From contig NZ_JAEINN010000001.1 in the NCBI RefSeq assembly GCF_016342405.1, positions 1-64,000 on the forward strand: DNA of 64,000 nt. Direction: 5' to 3'. Below are positions 53,446-63,584 of this stretch, one piece after another. Below the pieces are notes generated by a model. That model saw nothing but the letters and a program-made list of their open reading frames with translations. It ran no database searches and had not been told where the DNA came from. Source of the DNA: Maridesulfovibrio ferrireducens. Lineage in GTDB: Bacteria; Desulfobacterota; Desulfovibrionia; Desulfovibrionales; Desulfovibrionaceae. A program made the translations under genes and the position numbers. Positions within the stretch are counted from its first letter, which is position 1. Each line of letters opens with the position of its first letter.

Positions 53446-53805
53446 TCACCCTCCAGCCAGTTTGACTTTATAACCGAGTTTTTCCAGTTCAAATTTCAGA
53501 GCTTGTCTGTGGTCTCCCTGAATTTCAATAATTCCGTCCTTGATAGTTCCGCCGGTTCCGCATTTAGCTTTTAGAGTCTTGGCCAGTTTTTTGAGATCGT
53601 TCCCGTCAAGAGGAAGGCCTGTAATAAGCGAGACTCCTTTACCTTTACGCCCCTTGGTTTGACGTTCAATACGTATGATTCCATCGTTTTTCGGGATGGG
53701 TTTTTGACCGCAGGAGCAGTTTGTTTTCGGGCGATTGCAGGCCGGGCATATGGTCCCGTGATCGGTGGAATATACAATGGTGGATTGTTTTTTATTTTGA
53801 GCCAT
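53446..53805 (-). CDS. yciH: SUI1/YciH-type translation factor
   Basis: 119 residues. The N-terminal part has CPACNRPKTNCSCG, a four-cysteine zinc-ribbon-like group. The rest is the SUI1/eIF1 domain: IIRIERQTKGRKGKGVSLITGL, KTLKAKCGTGGTIKDGIIEIQGDHRQ. Bacterial YciH resembles eIF1 and affects initiation fidelity. Slightly longer than E. coli YciH because of the Cys motif. Monocistronic. Confidence 0.93.
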   Translation of the reverse strand: MAQNKKQSTIVYSTDHGTICPACNRPKTNCSCGQKPIPKNDGIIRIERQTKGRKGKGVSLITGLPLDGNDLKKLAKTLKAKCGTGGTIKDGIIEIQGDHRQALKFELEKLGYKVKLAGG

Positions 53806-53977
53806 ATTTTTTTACCTAGTTGTTTTGGGTTTGCAGTCTCTGATGGAGATAATTATTTCCATTTTATTTTACAACCTTAATCGTTCTTTATTATTTATAA
53901 ATTGGGAGGTATAAGGGTACTCTTAAGTGGCAGTATAGTGTCTGTAAATCTAATAGGTTGTTTCTATCGGGAGGGGT

Positions 53978-55930
53978 ATGAAGTTATATAGTAATATGAG
54001 CCTACGGAATAAAATTATGGTTCCTGTGGGGGCTGTTGTCCTGTTGGTCATGGGAATTACTCTTACCGTATTGGTTACTCGTTTTCAGGATGTAACCTAT
54101 GATGATGCAAAAATTATCGGGATGGAGATGTCCGCGCGGTATGGGCAGACTATCAAGATTGATTTGGATGGAGCTTTAACTGCCGCAAGGTCTTTAGCTC
54201 ATACTTTTGAAGGTATAAAACAATTTTCAGATACGCCTGAGCGTGGTTTAGCTAATGAGATTCTTAAAAAAGTTGCTGATTCTAACCCCGCGGTAGATAG
54301 TTCGTGGGTGGCTTTTGAGCCTAATCAGTTTGACGGGAGAGATGCTGATTTTTCTGGAACCCCCGGGGCCGATAAAGATGGGCGGTATATCCCATGGTAT
54401 CGCACCGGACAGAGTCTGTCATATGCTACAGGGTTGAATGGGGATTGGTATCAGAAGCCTCTTCATTCCGGTAAAGATTTTCTTGTAGACCCTACAGAAT
54501 ATGATTTTGGGGGATCAAAAGTTACGCTCGTATCAGCATGTGTTCCTATCAAAAATAACGGTGTTGTTATTGGTGTGGCCGGTGTCGATATAGACGTAGC
54601 GCAGATGGCGAAGCTGACAGAGTCCGTTGCTCCATTCGGAACGGGGTACGGGTTTTTGATAAGCCAATCCGGAAAAGTTGTATCGCATCCTGACTCAAAT
54701 TATATAGGAAAAAGTGTCCGTAAAATTGTGCCTTCTCAAATGGCGCAACAAATTTTATCTTCTTTGAAGACTGGCAAAGTTGCTATTAATTATTTGAAGA
54801 AAGACGGGGAAGAATACGAGCTGATATTTTCGCCCTTTTCGATTAGCGGGACTGGCGAGAGATGGTGTCTCGGCGTTGCTCTTCCCATGAGCAAAGTGCT
54901 TGCGGCTTCTAATGAAGTTGTCTGGCTGTCCGTATTTATGAGTATTGGTTCTATCCTCATTTTAATTTTCATTATTTATATTCTTGCCAGATCTATCGTA
55001 GCTCCCATACGCGAAGGAGTTTCTTTTTCACAGCAGATAGCTTCAGGAAATCTGAGCGCTTCAATTGATATTGAGCAAAAAGATGAGATAGGTCAGCTTG
55101 CTGCCGATCTGACAGGGATGGGGCATAAGCTGCGGTCAGTAGTCCGTAACGTTCGTGAATCTGTTGATTTGGTTGCTTCCGGCAGTAGCGAATTATCTGC
55201 CACTGCTGAAAATCTTTCGCAGAGTGCAACTGAGCAGGCAGCTAATGTCGAAGAAGTTTCAGCAAATATGGTTCAAATGGTGACGAATATTACTCAGAGC
55301 ACCGAGAATGCTCTTGAGACTGAGAAAATAGCCCGTCGTTCGGCAGAGGATGCTGAAGAAGGCGGAAGGGCTGTGACTCAGACTGTTGAGGCTATGCGCC
55401 AGATTGCAGATAAAATATCAATTGTTGAAGATATTGCCCGCCAGACAAATTTACTGGCTTTGAATGCGGCTATTGAGGCGGCTCGTGCCGGTGAACATGG
55501 CAAAGGGTTTGCCGTTGTCGCAGCAGAGGTCCGTAAGCTGGCCGAACGTAGTGGACAGGCAGCTGCCGAAATCAATGCTCTATCTGCCTCAAGTGTTGCT
55601 GTTGCTGAGTCTGCCGGAAATATGCTTAGTAAAATGGTTCCTGATATTCAGCGGACAGCAGAACTTGTTCAAGAAATTGCTGCTGCATCAAGAGAGCAGG
55701 ACTCGGGTGCTGAGCAGGTTAATCGTGCGATAAATCAGCTTGATCAAGTAATACAGCAGATAGCTTCAGCGGCGGAAGAAATGTCCGCCACATCTGAAGA
55801 ATTAGCGGGGCAGTCTTCTCATTTGCATCAGACTATGTCCTTTTTCAAGATCGATGATACAAATGCATTTGCTGCAACAAGCGTTAAAAATATGCGTGCA
55901 ATAAGCGATAATGAATTCGATAAGTTCTAG
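53978..55930 (+). CDS. Methyl-accepting chemotaxis protein with dCache sensor
   Basis: 650 residues; GGGAGGGG precedes the ATG. TM1 about 12-32, then a periplasmic dCache domain (about 40-300) with [23 protein letters not shown] and [23 protein letters not shown], the ligand-pocket layout. TM2 is near 312-340, HAMP about 342-395, then the signalling coiled coil with the hairpin tip ([42 protein letters not shown]). dCache receptors with this pocket style often bind amino acids or amines. Followed by a terminator. Confidence 0.93.
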   Translation: MKLYSNMSLRNKIMVPVGAVVLLVMGITLTVLVTRFQDVTYDDAKIIGMEMSARYGQTIKIDLDGALTAARSLAHTFEGIKQFSDTPERGLANEILKKVADSNPAVDSSWVAFEPNQFDGRDADFSGTPGADKDGRYIPWYRTGQSLSYATGLNGDWYQKPLHSGKDFLVDPTEYDFGGSKVTLVSACVPIKNNGVVIGVAGVDIDVAQMAKLTESVAPFGTGYGFLISQSGKVVSHPDSNYIGKSVRKIVPSQMAQQILSSLKTGKVAINYLKKDGEEYELIFSPFSISGTGERWCLGVALPMSKVLAASNEVVWLSVFMSIGSILILIFIIYILARSIVAPIREGVSFSQQIASGNLSASIDIEQKDEIGQLAADLTGMGHKLRSVVRNVRESVDLVASGSSELSATAENLSQSATEQAANVEEVSANMVQMVTNITQSTENALETEKIARRSAEDAEEGGRAVTQTVEAMRQIADKISIVEDIARQTNLLALNAAIEAARAGEHGKGFAVVAAEVRKLAERSGQAAAEINALSASSVAVAESAGNMLSKMVPDIQRTAELVQEIAAASREQDSGAEQVNRAINQLDQVIQQIASAAEEMSATSEELAGQSSHLHQTMSFFKIDDTNAFAATSVKNMRAISDNEFDKF

Positions 55931-55954
55931 TCAGTTTTTGAGTAAATAAAAGAT

Positions 55955-55999
55955 GAACGCCGGGCAGGATATGGATTCTGTCCGGCGTTATTTTTTTAT
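55955..55999 (+). terminator. Terminator after the chemoreceptor gene
   Basis: Stem AACGCCGG-GCAG with CTGT-CCGGCGTT, followed by ATTTTTTTATTT. Confidence 0.9.
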
Positions 56000-56078
56000 T
56001 TATGGTTGAAAAGAATTATACTTTTTTGTATGGCAACACTAGATTGCTTTTATTAATAGACAGTACAGGAGAAACTCT

Positions 56079-56462
56079 ATGGGTCAGTATGGTGATGTTT
56101 TTATCGATCAACTGCTTGAATCTCTTTTCCCGGCAAGCCTTTCTAATGATTTTTTTGAGGCTCTGTTCGGAGATGCGGAAGAAGGCAGTTATGATATTGA
56201 GCTTGGATATGTTGGAGATTCAAGCGATATTTTGAATTTTGAGTTGCGTTTAAAAGAGCGTCCCGGATGTTGTCTTGCTTGTAATTTGACTTATGGGTTG
56301 CCACAGGTTTTTTCGCGTCACCCCATTATTAATATTCAAGGGCTGGCTGAAAAAATTGGCGAAGCAGTGGGTAAAAGCGAAAACGTAAGTTGGAAACTCG
56401 GTTCCACGCAAGAGAAGAATAAGCAGTTGCACGTTATCCCGTTGATAGTTTCCCTTTCATAA
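56079..56462 (+). CDS. Conserved-type 127-residue protein
   Basis: I do not assign a function. The protein is soluble and acidic. It has FFEALFGDAEEGSYDIELGYVG in the first third and RPGCCLACNLTYGLPQVFSRHP in the middle, a Cys-rich stretch that may bind a metal. Similar proteins are, as I recall, present in other Desulfovibrio species. It is read alone, with CAGGAG upstream and a hairpin downstream. Confidence 0.75.
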   Translation: MGQYGDVFIDQLLESLFPASLSNDFFEALFGDAEEGSYDIELGYVGDSSDILNFELRLKERPGCCLACNLTYGLPQVFSRHPIINIQGLAEKIGEAVGKSENVSWKLGSTQEKNKQLHVIPLIVSLS

Positions 56463-56494
56463 TCAATTGTTGAAAAATAGACTTTTCGGGTTGG

Positions 56495-56521
56495 AAGACC
56501 TTTGGCGGGAGCCAAGGTCTT
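56495..56521. terminator. Hairpin between convergent genes
   Basis: Stem AAGACCT-TTGGC with GCCAA-GGTCTT. It lies between the 127-residue protein gene and the end of the convergent radical-SAM-like gene; the T-tract is weak. Confidence 0.7.
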
Positions 56522-56536
56522 AAGGCTTTGATTTGT

Positions 56537-59140
56537 TTACCTCTCTCTTACGATCTCTTTAGCCGCTCTTTGTGATTCTCTGCTGCTGCGGATTAAATTT
56601 GCAACCATATATTTAAGTCTTCTTACAGGAACAACAGCTGTCGCCGGGCAACGCAAGCACACCGGATCTGTGATTTCTCCGGTTATCAGTTGTTTTCGCA
56701 AGTCGGAGTATTCAGCATTATGCATTACTTCACTTATAGAATCGTCAGGCCCGATTTTGCCCATTGATTTACCGCGTATACAACAAGAGTATAAATCTCC
56801 GTCGGGCATTATGTAAGCAGAGTTCCACGGGTACAGACACTCTCTTGTTTCTCCCGGTCCGGGGATTGCCGCTTTCTGCTCATAAAATCTTCCAATGCCC
56901 TGAATATTTTGCATCGGTGATCCGAGTTCAACAGGTTTTACTGCTATATCAATGTTGACATCGAATTCCGCTTTGGCTTGTTCAATGGCTATCTTGTTTT
57001 CAACCATCTGGTCCCAATTTGCTTTGAGACTAAGTGAAATGTTGTTTTCTTCTGCAATTTTGCGAGCGGCGTTGACCTGTTCTACAGCTTTAAGGAAATG
57101 GTTGTCTTTCAATGCAAAAATACTGTTTACAGGCAAATTATGTTCATCGAAATAGCCTAAATCGTTGAGCTGTATTTCCGTTACATGATTAGAAGCGGCC
57201 ATACATACCAGGTCGACTAATTGCGGAACAATCTCATCAACAAGGGTGCAGCACCATTGAATTCTGGGTTGTTTCCGGCCGTCTTTAATAGCTGCTGCAT
57301 GAATTTTATGGATATTTAAAAACATGGTTTTGAGGTTGGCAGGGGGGCGAATTTCTTTAAGTGTTTTTTCGTCAGCAGTATCAATACTCAATTGAATATG
57401 ATCGAATCTGCTTAAAATGCGGTGCTCTTCATTCGTTAAATTCATATTAAAATTTGAACAGATATGTAATTTAATTGCTTGATTCAGAAGTTCCTGTGCA
57501 TATTTCGTCCACCCTTTACGGTTCAGCATTTCACCGTAGAAACCAAGATTAGAGTGTTTAACCCCTGTGTTCTTAATATAATCAACGATTTGACGAACCA
57601 TTAATTCGTCCATTTCCTTAGTACCTTTAGAGGTGAGCTGAAAACAAACCGTATCAAGAACTGGAGCCGGGTATTTTAAGTCATGGTCAGTAAGAATTTC
57701 AGAAAAACAATGACTTTTTTCAATCTCGGGATATGTAAGAATAGAATTGACGAACGCCTCCGCTTTCCGGCTGATCTCATTCCATTTTTCACTTATCGGA
57801 TTACAGTGAAAATAAATTTTATGTGTTACATATTTCCGATGGAATTCATCCGTATAATCCTTCATCCATCCTAAAAGAGAACTCATCTCAACTTTTGCTT
57901 CAGTTTGAATAATTCTTGTTTCGCGTTCGCTTAAATCAAAGCCGATCATTTCATCTGAATCCTGCACAATATAAATGTCATCAAAATTTCCGCATATTTT
58001 TTGAACGCAATCATCATCAACAGTTCCATTAAATGAATGTAGTTCTTTAGGATAAACCATTATAGGGTGCAGGTGAAAATTGTGAGCCAATACCCCCTCG
58101 CCAGGAACTTCCCAGAAAAGTTGAGATGGCCATCCACTGAATTCTTCAGCATCAACAAAACAGCTTTTTGTATCAGGATGCCAACAATCAAGAGCCATTT
58201 CAACTAAGTTTCTTCCTTTGATAGGAACTTCTAGTTTGCCGTCTGAGAAAAACTTATTATTCATAGCAGGTAGAAATTCTTCTTTAATGACTCGTGTTGT
58301 CCCCACCATAATTGCTTTATATCCCTTTGCTGATTTCTGATAAATAACTCTAAATGTTGAGTCGGAAAAAATGTCATCGGGAGGCAAAAAAATTAAACGA
58401 GCTCCGGCTTGGTGAGCTTTGCGGACAGAGTGTTTATGGCAAAGAGTCATCATTTTGTATTTGTTTTTTTCGTCTGTGTAGCACTGGTCAATAAAATAAA
58501 TGCGAACGTCTATGGTTTCTTTAAGATTAGTAAAGATTGGGGAAGATTTAATATATTCAGCATTTTCAGGAGTAGTGTAGATAATGTATAGCGACCGCGA
58601 ATCTGTATTCAGGGCATCAAGATTCCCGGCACCGAGTTGAGTTGGCAATACGGAATTCATAAAACAGGAAGTAAATTCTTCACCCCATACAACTGTTATT
58701 GCATGGAAATAAATTTTATCAGGTTTATTCAGAGGTTCATCTGGATTGATTCTGAAATCTTCATAGGGGAATATATCAAAGTCTGAGGAATTGTATCCGT
58801 GTTGGAAGTATTGTTTGCGGATTGTTTCATTCTCAGGAGCTAACGAAAAAGCTTTGTATAACAGCTTTTTCGCTTTTTCATCCTGTTCAAGGCTGGCATA
58901 GGTTTCAGCCAGCTTAGTTGAAAAATTTAAATCAGGTTCAGTTAAAGCCGAATATTTTTCAAAAAAATAAATAGCAAGGGACGATTCGCGGCATTGCAGA
59001 GCTATATTGGTCAGAATTTTTAGAGCGCGGGTATTGTCAATGTCAGACTTAAGAACTCGTTTAGCTAATATTTCAGCAGCCAGAAATTTTTTATGAGTAA
59101 GAAGAAGAGTCGCTTTGTCCAGCATTTCTGCATTTATCAT
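56537..59140 (-). CDS. TPR - nucleotide-sugar-like - radical-SAM-like (SPASM) fusion lacking the CX3CX2C cluster motif
   Basis: 867 residues. TPR repeats occupy about 1-115. A domain of about 140-450 (KIYFHAITVVWGEEFTSCFMN, FLPPDDIFSDSTFRVI) resembles glycosyltransferase-like proteins of surface-glycan clusters. From about 495 a radical-SAM-like barrel begins, but where the cluster motif is expected the sequence reads CFQLTSKGTKEMDELMV, so the CX3CX2C group is missing. The SPASM-like C-terminus keeps cysteines (ECLYPWNSAYIMPDGDLYSCC, VCLRCPAT). It may have lost radical chemistry or retain an auxiliary cluster only. First of the minus-strand decoration cluster in physical order, last in transcription. 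Confidence 0.75.
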   Translation of the reverse strand: MINAEMLDKATLLLTHKKFLAAEILAKRVLKSDIDNTRALKILTNIALQCRESSLAIYFFEKYSALTEPDLNFSTKLAETYASLEQDEKAKKLLYKAFSLAPENETIRKQYFQHGYNSSDFDIFPYEDFRINPDEPLNKPDKIYFHAITVVWGEEFTSCFMNSVLPTQLGAGNLDALNTDSRSLYIIYTTPENAEYIKSSPIFTNLKETIDVRIYFIDQCYTDEKNKYKMMTLCHKHSVRKAHQAGARLIFLPPDDIFSDSTFRVIYQKSAKGYKAIMVGTTRVIKEEFLPAMNNKFFSDGKLEVPIKGRNLVEMALDCWHPDTKSCFVDAEEFSGWPSQLFWEVPGEGVLAHNFHLHPIMVYPKELHSFNGTVDDDCVQKICGNFDDIYIVQDSDEMIGFDLSERETRIIQTEAKVEMSSLLGWMKDYTDEFHRKYVTHKIYFHCNPISEKWNEISRKAEAFVNSILTYPEIEKSHCFSEILTDHDLKYPAPVLDTVCFQLTSKGTKEMDELMVRQIVDYIKNTGVKHSNLGFYGEMLNRKGWTKYAQELLNQAIKLHICSNFNMNLTNEEHRILSRFDHIQLSIDTADEKTLKEIRPPANLKTMFLNIHKIHAAAIKDGRKQPRIQWCCTLVDEIVPQLVDLVCMAASNHVTEIQLNDLGYFDEHNLPVNSIFALKDNHFLKAVEQVNAARKIAEENNISLSLKANWDQMVENKIAIEQAKAEFDVNIDIAVKPVELGSPMQNIQGIGRFYEQKAAIPGPGETRECLYPWNSAYIMPDGDLYSCCIRGKSMGKIGPDDSISEVMHNAEYSDLRKQLITGEITDPVCLRCPATAVVPVRRLKYMVANLIRSSRESQRAAKEIVRER

Positions 59141-59207
59141 TTTTTCTCCGAATGAGAATAAAAACGTTAAATAGGTTTAAATATAAATGTGATCTGCAAT
59201 AAAAAAC

Positions 59208-60335
59208 TTATGAATTGGGTATGACAAATTCTATTTCAGGGTATTGTATACTTAAGCGAGCGGCAATTTTACCTGCAAACTTTGGCAAAAATCCCATTAT
59301 GACTGCTGCGCCTGCGGGAACTTTTTCAGGGGAAATAATAGGAATTCCCATATGAAATTTTCCATGTTGAGTCGGGTTTTCATCGACAAAAAAAGCAACT
59401 TTTTCTTCAAGGGATGCGGCCAGCCATGTTCCTGCTACTGCTGTTCCGAATATGCCTATTATCTTTTCATTGGATTTTTGTTTTGAATCTTCGGCAAGTT
59501 TTTGTAGCCAGAGCAGACCGCTGTTCAGATCCACTTTATTTTTACCGGCATCAACTGATATTTCATTGTCCGTTCCTGTTTGAGCAACGAAACCGATCTC
59601 TTTTGCTATCCATTGATCAGTTACATGCTTTATTGAGAAGCCTGATTTTCGGGCTGCAACAGCGAGTGTTTCAGGTGTAAAGTGGGAACAATGATCACAA
59701 ACCATCAAGTCAAAAGGGTTGTCATTAAAATATGAGGTTTGCACTATAAGGAGTCCGCCCGGAAGCAACAGCTGTTTTATTTTTTTTAAAATTTCAATTG
59801 GATTGATAAGATGTTCAATTACATAAGTCATCACAATTACATCGAATTGATTTGAAACGCTATCTAGGTCGCCCGAGTAATAGCCTTCTACGCCATCTAC
59901 GGAAAGAATGTTTTCCTGCCTGCTGGACTGCTCATGTCCGTAAAGATTCCAATGCGGTTTCAGTTCATGAAATTGTTTTAACAAAGATCCGTTCCCACAC
60001 CCTATATCGAGTAGTTTTCCAGATTGGTTCAAGGGGAACATTGAGAGAAATATTTCCAGTAGAACTCTGCTTCGGGGGGAGGGAGAACCAGTGTCGGAAA
60101 ACAGGAGAGGTTCACTGCCCTCACTTAACGGGTACATTTCATATTTGGAATATATTTCATTTATGTCCGTCAGCCACTGCTCAGAAACATTTTTTTGAGG
60201 GTGCCCGCATGAATTGCACACCATAAATTGTCCGGCTCTCGGCCATGGTTTGCAATCGGAAGTTATTCCGTGAAAAGGAATAAGGTCTTCGAATATATGC
60301 AGTTCAGAGTTTCCGCATACTAAACAATGTCTCAC
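59208..60335 (-). CDS. SAM-dependent methyltransferase with zinc-finger N-terminus
   Basis: 375 residues, the three-domain C-methyltransferase layout seen in sugar-modifying enzymes. A Cys4 zinc site (CLVCGNSE, then CNSCGHPQK) is at the N-terminus. The SAM-binding Rossmann core (GKLLDIGCGNGSLLKQF, FDVIVMTYVIEHL) is in the middle. A C-terminal domain (IIGIFGTAVAGTWLAASLEEKVAFFVDEN) ends it. The start overlaps the reductase-like gene. The acceptor is probably a nucleotide sugar or surface glycan. Confidence 0.87.
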   Translation of the reverse strand: MRHCLVCGNSELHIFEDLIPFHGITSDCKPWPRAGQFMVCNSCGHPQKNVSEQWLTDINEIYSKYEMYPLSEGSEPLLFSDTGSPSPRSRVLLEIFLSMFPLNQSGKLLDIGCGNGSLLKQFHELKPHWNLYGHEQSSRQENILSVDGVEGYYSGDLDSVSNQFDVIVMTYVIEHLINPIEILKKIKQLLLPGGLLIVQTSYFNDNPFDLMVCDHCSHFTPETLAVAARKSGFSIKHVTDQWIAKEIGFVAQTGTDNEISVDAGKNKVDLNSGLLWLQKLAEDSKQKSNEKIIGIFGTAVAGTWLAASLEEKVAFFVDENPTQHGKFHMGIPIISPEKVPAGAAVIMGFLPKFAGKIAARLSIQYPEIEFVIPNS

Positions 60336-61186
60336 AGTTTTGCCTCTGAGTTATTCGGTACTAATATTTGGGGGATCATTTCCGGCATTTTGGGGAATTT
60401 CCAGTTGATAATATTTTCTGTTTCTGTTGCATCCAAAGAAGAAAAAGGAGGGCAATACATGTTCTTATTGCTTTTACATGTGGTCTCTTTAACTAGTTTT
60501 TTATCAAAGCCATAGTGTTTGCAAAGTCTTTGCGCAAAATCGTAATAGCTGACTTCTTCAGATGATGAGCAGTGATAAATACCTGTTTTGTCTTCTTCCA
60601 TAAGTCTGCATGTTGCAAAAGCCGCGTCTCCTATCAAAATAGGAGCAATTGATAAGTCGGTGAACGCTGTAATTTCTTCTTGTTTTTGAAAAGAGTTTAA
60701 CCAGTTATAAAGAATTCCTGATTCTGTAGTGAGGATTTTTGTGTACCTTACAATCGAAGCTTTGCTACTATTTTCATTTAAGAATTCTTCAACTTCAGCT
60801 TTTTGTTGTCCATATTTAGTTTGTGGGGAAGGATGCGCAGTTGGCCCATAAAAAGGTTTTTCTCCGTTGAAAACAGCAGTACTTGACGGAAAAAGAATTC
60901 TTGTTCCTCTTTGCATCAGATCATTGGCTAGATTAATGGTGTTTGTGACGTTTACTGTATAAGCTTTTTGATCTTTTTCGCATGATTTAAAGCCGGAGAC
61001 TGCCGCAGCAATAATGGCCCATTCTGTTTTCGGGAGAGTGGTTACATCCACTTTGCGGGACAGATCGAGATAAAGGCAGCTTGAATTTTTACGTGAAGTT
61101 TTGAAAACGGAGTGGCCCCGTTTTATTGATTCATTCGCTAGACTTTTCCCGAGTGTTCCATCTCCGATAACAAGAATTTTCATCAA
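60332..61186 (-). CDS. NAD(P)-dependent sugar reductase/epimerase-like protein
   Basis: 284 residues, extended short-chain dehydrogenase fold. The N-terminus reads ILVIGDGTLGKSLANESI (Rossmann glycine motif, RmlD style). The catalytic residues look to be S/T in FPSSTAVF and Y-x-x-x-K in KYGQQK. TAHPSPQTKYG matches the dTDP-4-dehydrorhamnose reductase/epimerase group. It overlaps the methyltransferase gene by 4 bp and probably acts on the same activated sugar. Confidence 0.8.
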   Translation of the reverse strand: MMKILVIGDGTLGKSLANESIKRGHSVFKTSRKNSSCLYLDLSRKVDVTTLPKTEWAIIAAAVSGFKSCEKDQKAYTVNVTNTINLANDLMQRGTRILFPSSTAVFNGEKPFYGPTAHPSPQTKYGQQKAEVEEFLNENSSKASIVRYTKILTTESGILYNWLNSFQKQEEITAFTDLSIAPILIGDAAFATCRLMEEDKTGIYHCSSSEEVSYYDFAQRLCKHYGFDKKLVKETTCKSNKNMYCPPFSSLDATETENIINWKFPKMPEMIPQILVPNNSEAKL

Positions 61187-61201
61187 AGCTCCGCTCGTTG
61201 A

Positions 61202-62269
61202 TTATACAAAAGCCAGATGATCTGGAGCGGCTTCCAGATATTCATGAATCAGCATGTTTTTGCTGTTTGCAACACAATGATGGTTGCAGTCCCGACTGGG
61301 GTCTATGCTGAAAAATTTTTCTCGATCATTAAACCAAAACTCTTTAAAGCGTTGATCCTTAATCGATCCAAGAACTCCGCTATCTAAATTATATGCTTTG
61401 TCGTGGCAGGAGTATATTCTTTGGTCGGCGGCAATTATTGGTTGCATTTGCTGATAAGGACACCAATTGTATTCTTTATTAAAAAAGACTTCTGACCGAT
61501 GGTACGAGTCGAAAACTTCAAAATCGGCATCTGAAAGATCTGCAACCACCCGTTGAGTCTGCTCTTTAATTTTATTAAAAAGAGGATCATGGTAATCATT
61601 ATTTTCTTTGCCGGAATTGCTTACGATGCAAGGCGAAAACTTTAAACTGTCGACGCCTAGATCTTTCAATCTCTGTCCCATTTCAAAAACATGATCAGCG
61701 TTGTCTTTGTTTATAATAAAATTGGCACCGAGAAAGCATTTACCTTTTAGCGATTTGAAATTTTCAATATTTTTTAAAACTTTATTGAATTCGTCCTCAG
61801 GTACACTTCTGTATTTTGCATAACTGGGACCATCCCAGCCGTCCATGGAAATTCGTATCCACGTTCCTTTATGTGCAAATATTTCGGCAGTTTCACCTGT
61901 CAGCAGACTACCATTGGTCAGAGCCGCAATACTAACGTTTCCGTCTGCAAGAGCCTGCGCTGTTTCGGCAAGATGAGGGTAGCAGAAAGGCTCTCCGCCA
62001 CCGCTGAATGTTACAGCTTTAACACCCATTTCAATGATGTCCTCTACGATCTCAGCCATTTTTTTCGCAGGTATTTTATCCTTGATAACCATATCTTTTC
62101 CAAGCTGCATGTCAGAAGCCCTATAGGCGCAGTAGGAACAGTTGTGATTACATATGTTGGTCGGTTTAATGCGTATGTGAATAGGAGCGGTTGATTGTTC
62201 AGCTTCGCGGGGGAGAGAATCCAGCTTGTCCTGATAGTGAAATATCTTGAGGTTCGTGTAGAGCTGCAT
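61202..62269 (-). CDS. Radical SAM protein with SPASM-like C-terminus
   Basis: 355 residues. The cluster motif is C40-x3-C44-x2-C47 (CNHNCSYCAYRAS). GGGEPFCYPHLAETAQAL is the GGE motif, and WIRISMDGWDGPSYAKYRS is typical. The C-terminus has Cys groups for auxiliary clusters (WCPYQQ, YSCHDKAYN, RDCNHHCVANS). Unlike the protein at 56537-59140, the radical-SAM motif is intact. Such enzymes in glycan clusters modify sugars or peptides. Substrate unknown. Confidence 0.9.
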   Translation of the reverse strand: MQLYTNLKIFHYQDKLDSLPREAEQSTAPIHIRIKPTNICNHNCSYCAYRASDMQLGKDMVIKDKIPAKKMAEIVEDIIEMGVKAVTFSGGGEPFCYPHLAETAQALADGNVSIAALTNGSLLTGETAEIFAHKGTWIRISMDGWDGPSYAKYRSVPEDEFNKVLKNIENFKSLKGKCFLGANFIINKDNADHVFEMGQRLKDLGVDSLKFSPCIVSNSGKENNDYHDPLFNKIKEQTQRVVADLSDADFEVFDSYHRSEVFFNKEYNWCPYQQMQPIIAADQRIYSCHDKAYNLDSGVLGSIKDQRFKEFWFNDREKFFSIDPSRDCNHHCVANSKNMLIHEYLEAAPDHLAFV

Positions 62270-62289
62270 GAAATATCCTTGTATAAAAA

Positions 62290-62949
62290 TTATTCAAAAT
62301 ATATGAATTCGTAATCGCCTGTGTAATTAAATTCTTTAAAAAGCCATTCCCATTCCTGTTTGTTGAAAAAAGATTCACAGGTCAGAGCCCAGCATTGGAG
62401 ATTGAATAGTTCCTGTTCATTTCTGTAACTTTCAACGCATACATACTTATTCTTTCCAACTCTCTCCATTTCTTTGAGTGCTTTTTTAAGATCAAAAATT
62501 TGAAGATTATGTAATGAATTTATTGAAATAACCAGATCAAAATTATTGTCTTTAAATGGATAGGCAGATTCAGCTCTATGAGTGAAAAGTCTGCTTCTGA
62601 TTTCTTTTGGAGCTCCGCTCAATCCATGTTGTGAAATATCAAAACCGTGCACGTCCATGCCTAGCTTATGTAATTCATAGAGCAGGAAGGCTTTGCCGCA
62701 TCCCACGTCTAAAATTTTCGCTCCTTTTTTGAGCGAATAGGTATCAATTAGTCCCTGAGCCATTGGAGTCCAGCGCCCCTCCATATAACTGTAACCGCCG
62801 TATCCGAAACGACGGCTGCCGTCCCAGTAGTCAATCTCATATTCTTTGGCTTTGAGCATGCAAGCGACTTTGTCGTCTATCATCCGCGGTAGATATTCAC
62901 GGTGTGTGCCCGTGTGAATCGAAGTAATTAAATTTAGCAGCTTGCCCAT
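62290..62949 (-). CDS. Class I SAM-dependent methyltransferase
   Basis: 219 residues from the ATG at 62949, which has AGGA upstream and avoids an overlap with the next gene; a longer frame reaches 63012. The Rossmann SAM site is KKGAKILDVGCGKAFLLYELHKLG, then DVHGFDIS, and DNNFDLVISINSLHNL; the catalytic region is not specific. The N-terminal IHTGTHREYLPRMIDDKVACMLKAKEYEIDYWDG is typical of a subgroup found in polysaccharide loci. Confidence 0.88.
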   Translation of the reverse strand: MGKLLNLITSIHTGTHREYLPRMIDDKVACMLKAKEYEIDYWDGSRRFGYGGYSYMEGRWTPMAQGLIDTYSLKKGAKILDVGCGKAFLLYELHKLGMDVHGFDISQHGLSGAPKEIRSRLFTHRAESAYPFKDNNFDLVISINSLHNLQIFDLKKALKEMERVGKNKYVCVESYRNEQELFNLQCWALTCESFFNKQEWEWLFKEFNYTGDYEFIYFE

Positions 62950-62969
62950 GCGCATCCTATTTTTTATAA

Positions 62970-63584
62970 CTAACAGGCCAAAACAATCACTGCATCGGCG
63001 GGAGAGATGCAAGGATGAGGCTGTCCCTGCCCGAACATGAATACATGCTTAAAATTAGCAGAAGCAGCTTTTTTCAGAACCTGTGCAAGTTCGTCGCCTC
63101 TTCCTCCAGCTATCACTATTCCACCGTCAACAACAATACGGGAACCGTCCTTAAAAAATGATTCCCACTCTGTCCTGCTTTTGTGTTCGCCAATGTCAAA
63201 GCAGACCACTCCGGCGAAAAGTTTGTCAGCGGAAAGCAGTCTCTCAGTATTTTTTTCAAAAAGAATGTTTTCGGCAGGCCATGCTGCACGTATTTTTTCG
63301 TATGAATCAATAATGGGAAGGGCCGCGATAACATCTTTAGTTTCGCAGGCAACAGTCCATGCTCCAAGTCCTTCAAGCGGATCGAAGACAAGTGTTTTAC
63401 CCTTGTCGCCAATCATTTTCCCTGCAAATTTGAACCATGAAACATGCCACATGAGAGAATATGAATCCTCAGTAAAAGCTTTGGAAAGTTTCGGACCGAG
63501 GGGAGAGTGATCGTTCCCGAATTCCTCAATCATTTCTTTCCAGCTTTCTTCAGGATTGTTTGTTTTTTGATCAGTCATACTCAT
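62970..63584 (-). CDS. Methyltransferase-like protein with degenerate SAM site
   Basis: 204 residues. It looks like the class I fold: TLVFDPLEGLGAWTVAC replaces the usual xDxGxGxG motif and FAGVVCFDIGEHKSR is the next strand, with GGIVIAGGRGDELAQVLKKA after. The SAM-binding glycine loop is not standard. It may be an inactive partner or bind another ligand. It sits between two real methyltransferases and overlaps the one at 63581 by 4 bases (ATGA). Confidence 0.6.
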   Translation of the reverse strand: MSMTDQKTNNPEESWKEMIEEFGNDHSPLGPKLSKAFTEDSYSLMWHVSWFKFAGKMIGDKGKTLVFDPLEGLGAWTVACETKDVIAALPIIDSYEKIRAAWPAENILFEKNTERLLSADKLFAGVVCFDIGEHKSRTEWESFFKDGSRIVVDGGIVIAGGRGDELAQVLKKAASANFKHVFMFGQGQPHPCISPADAVIVLAC

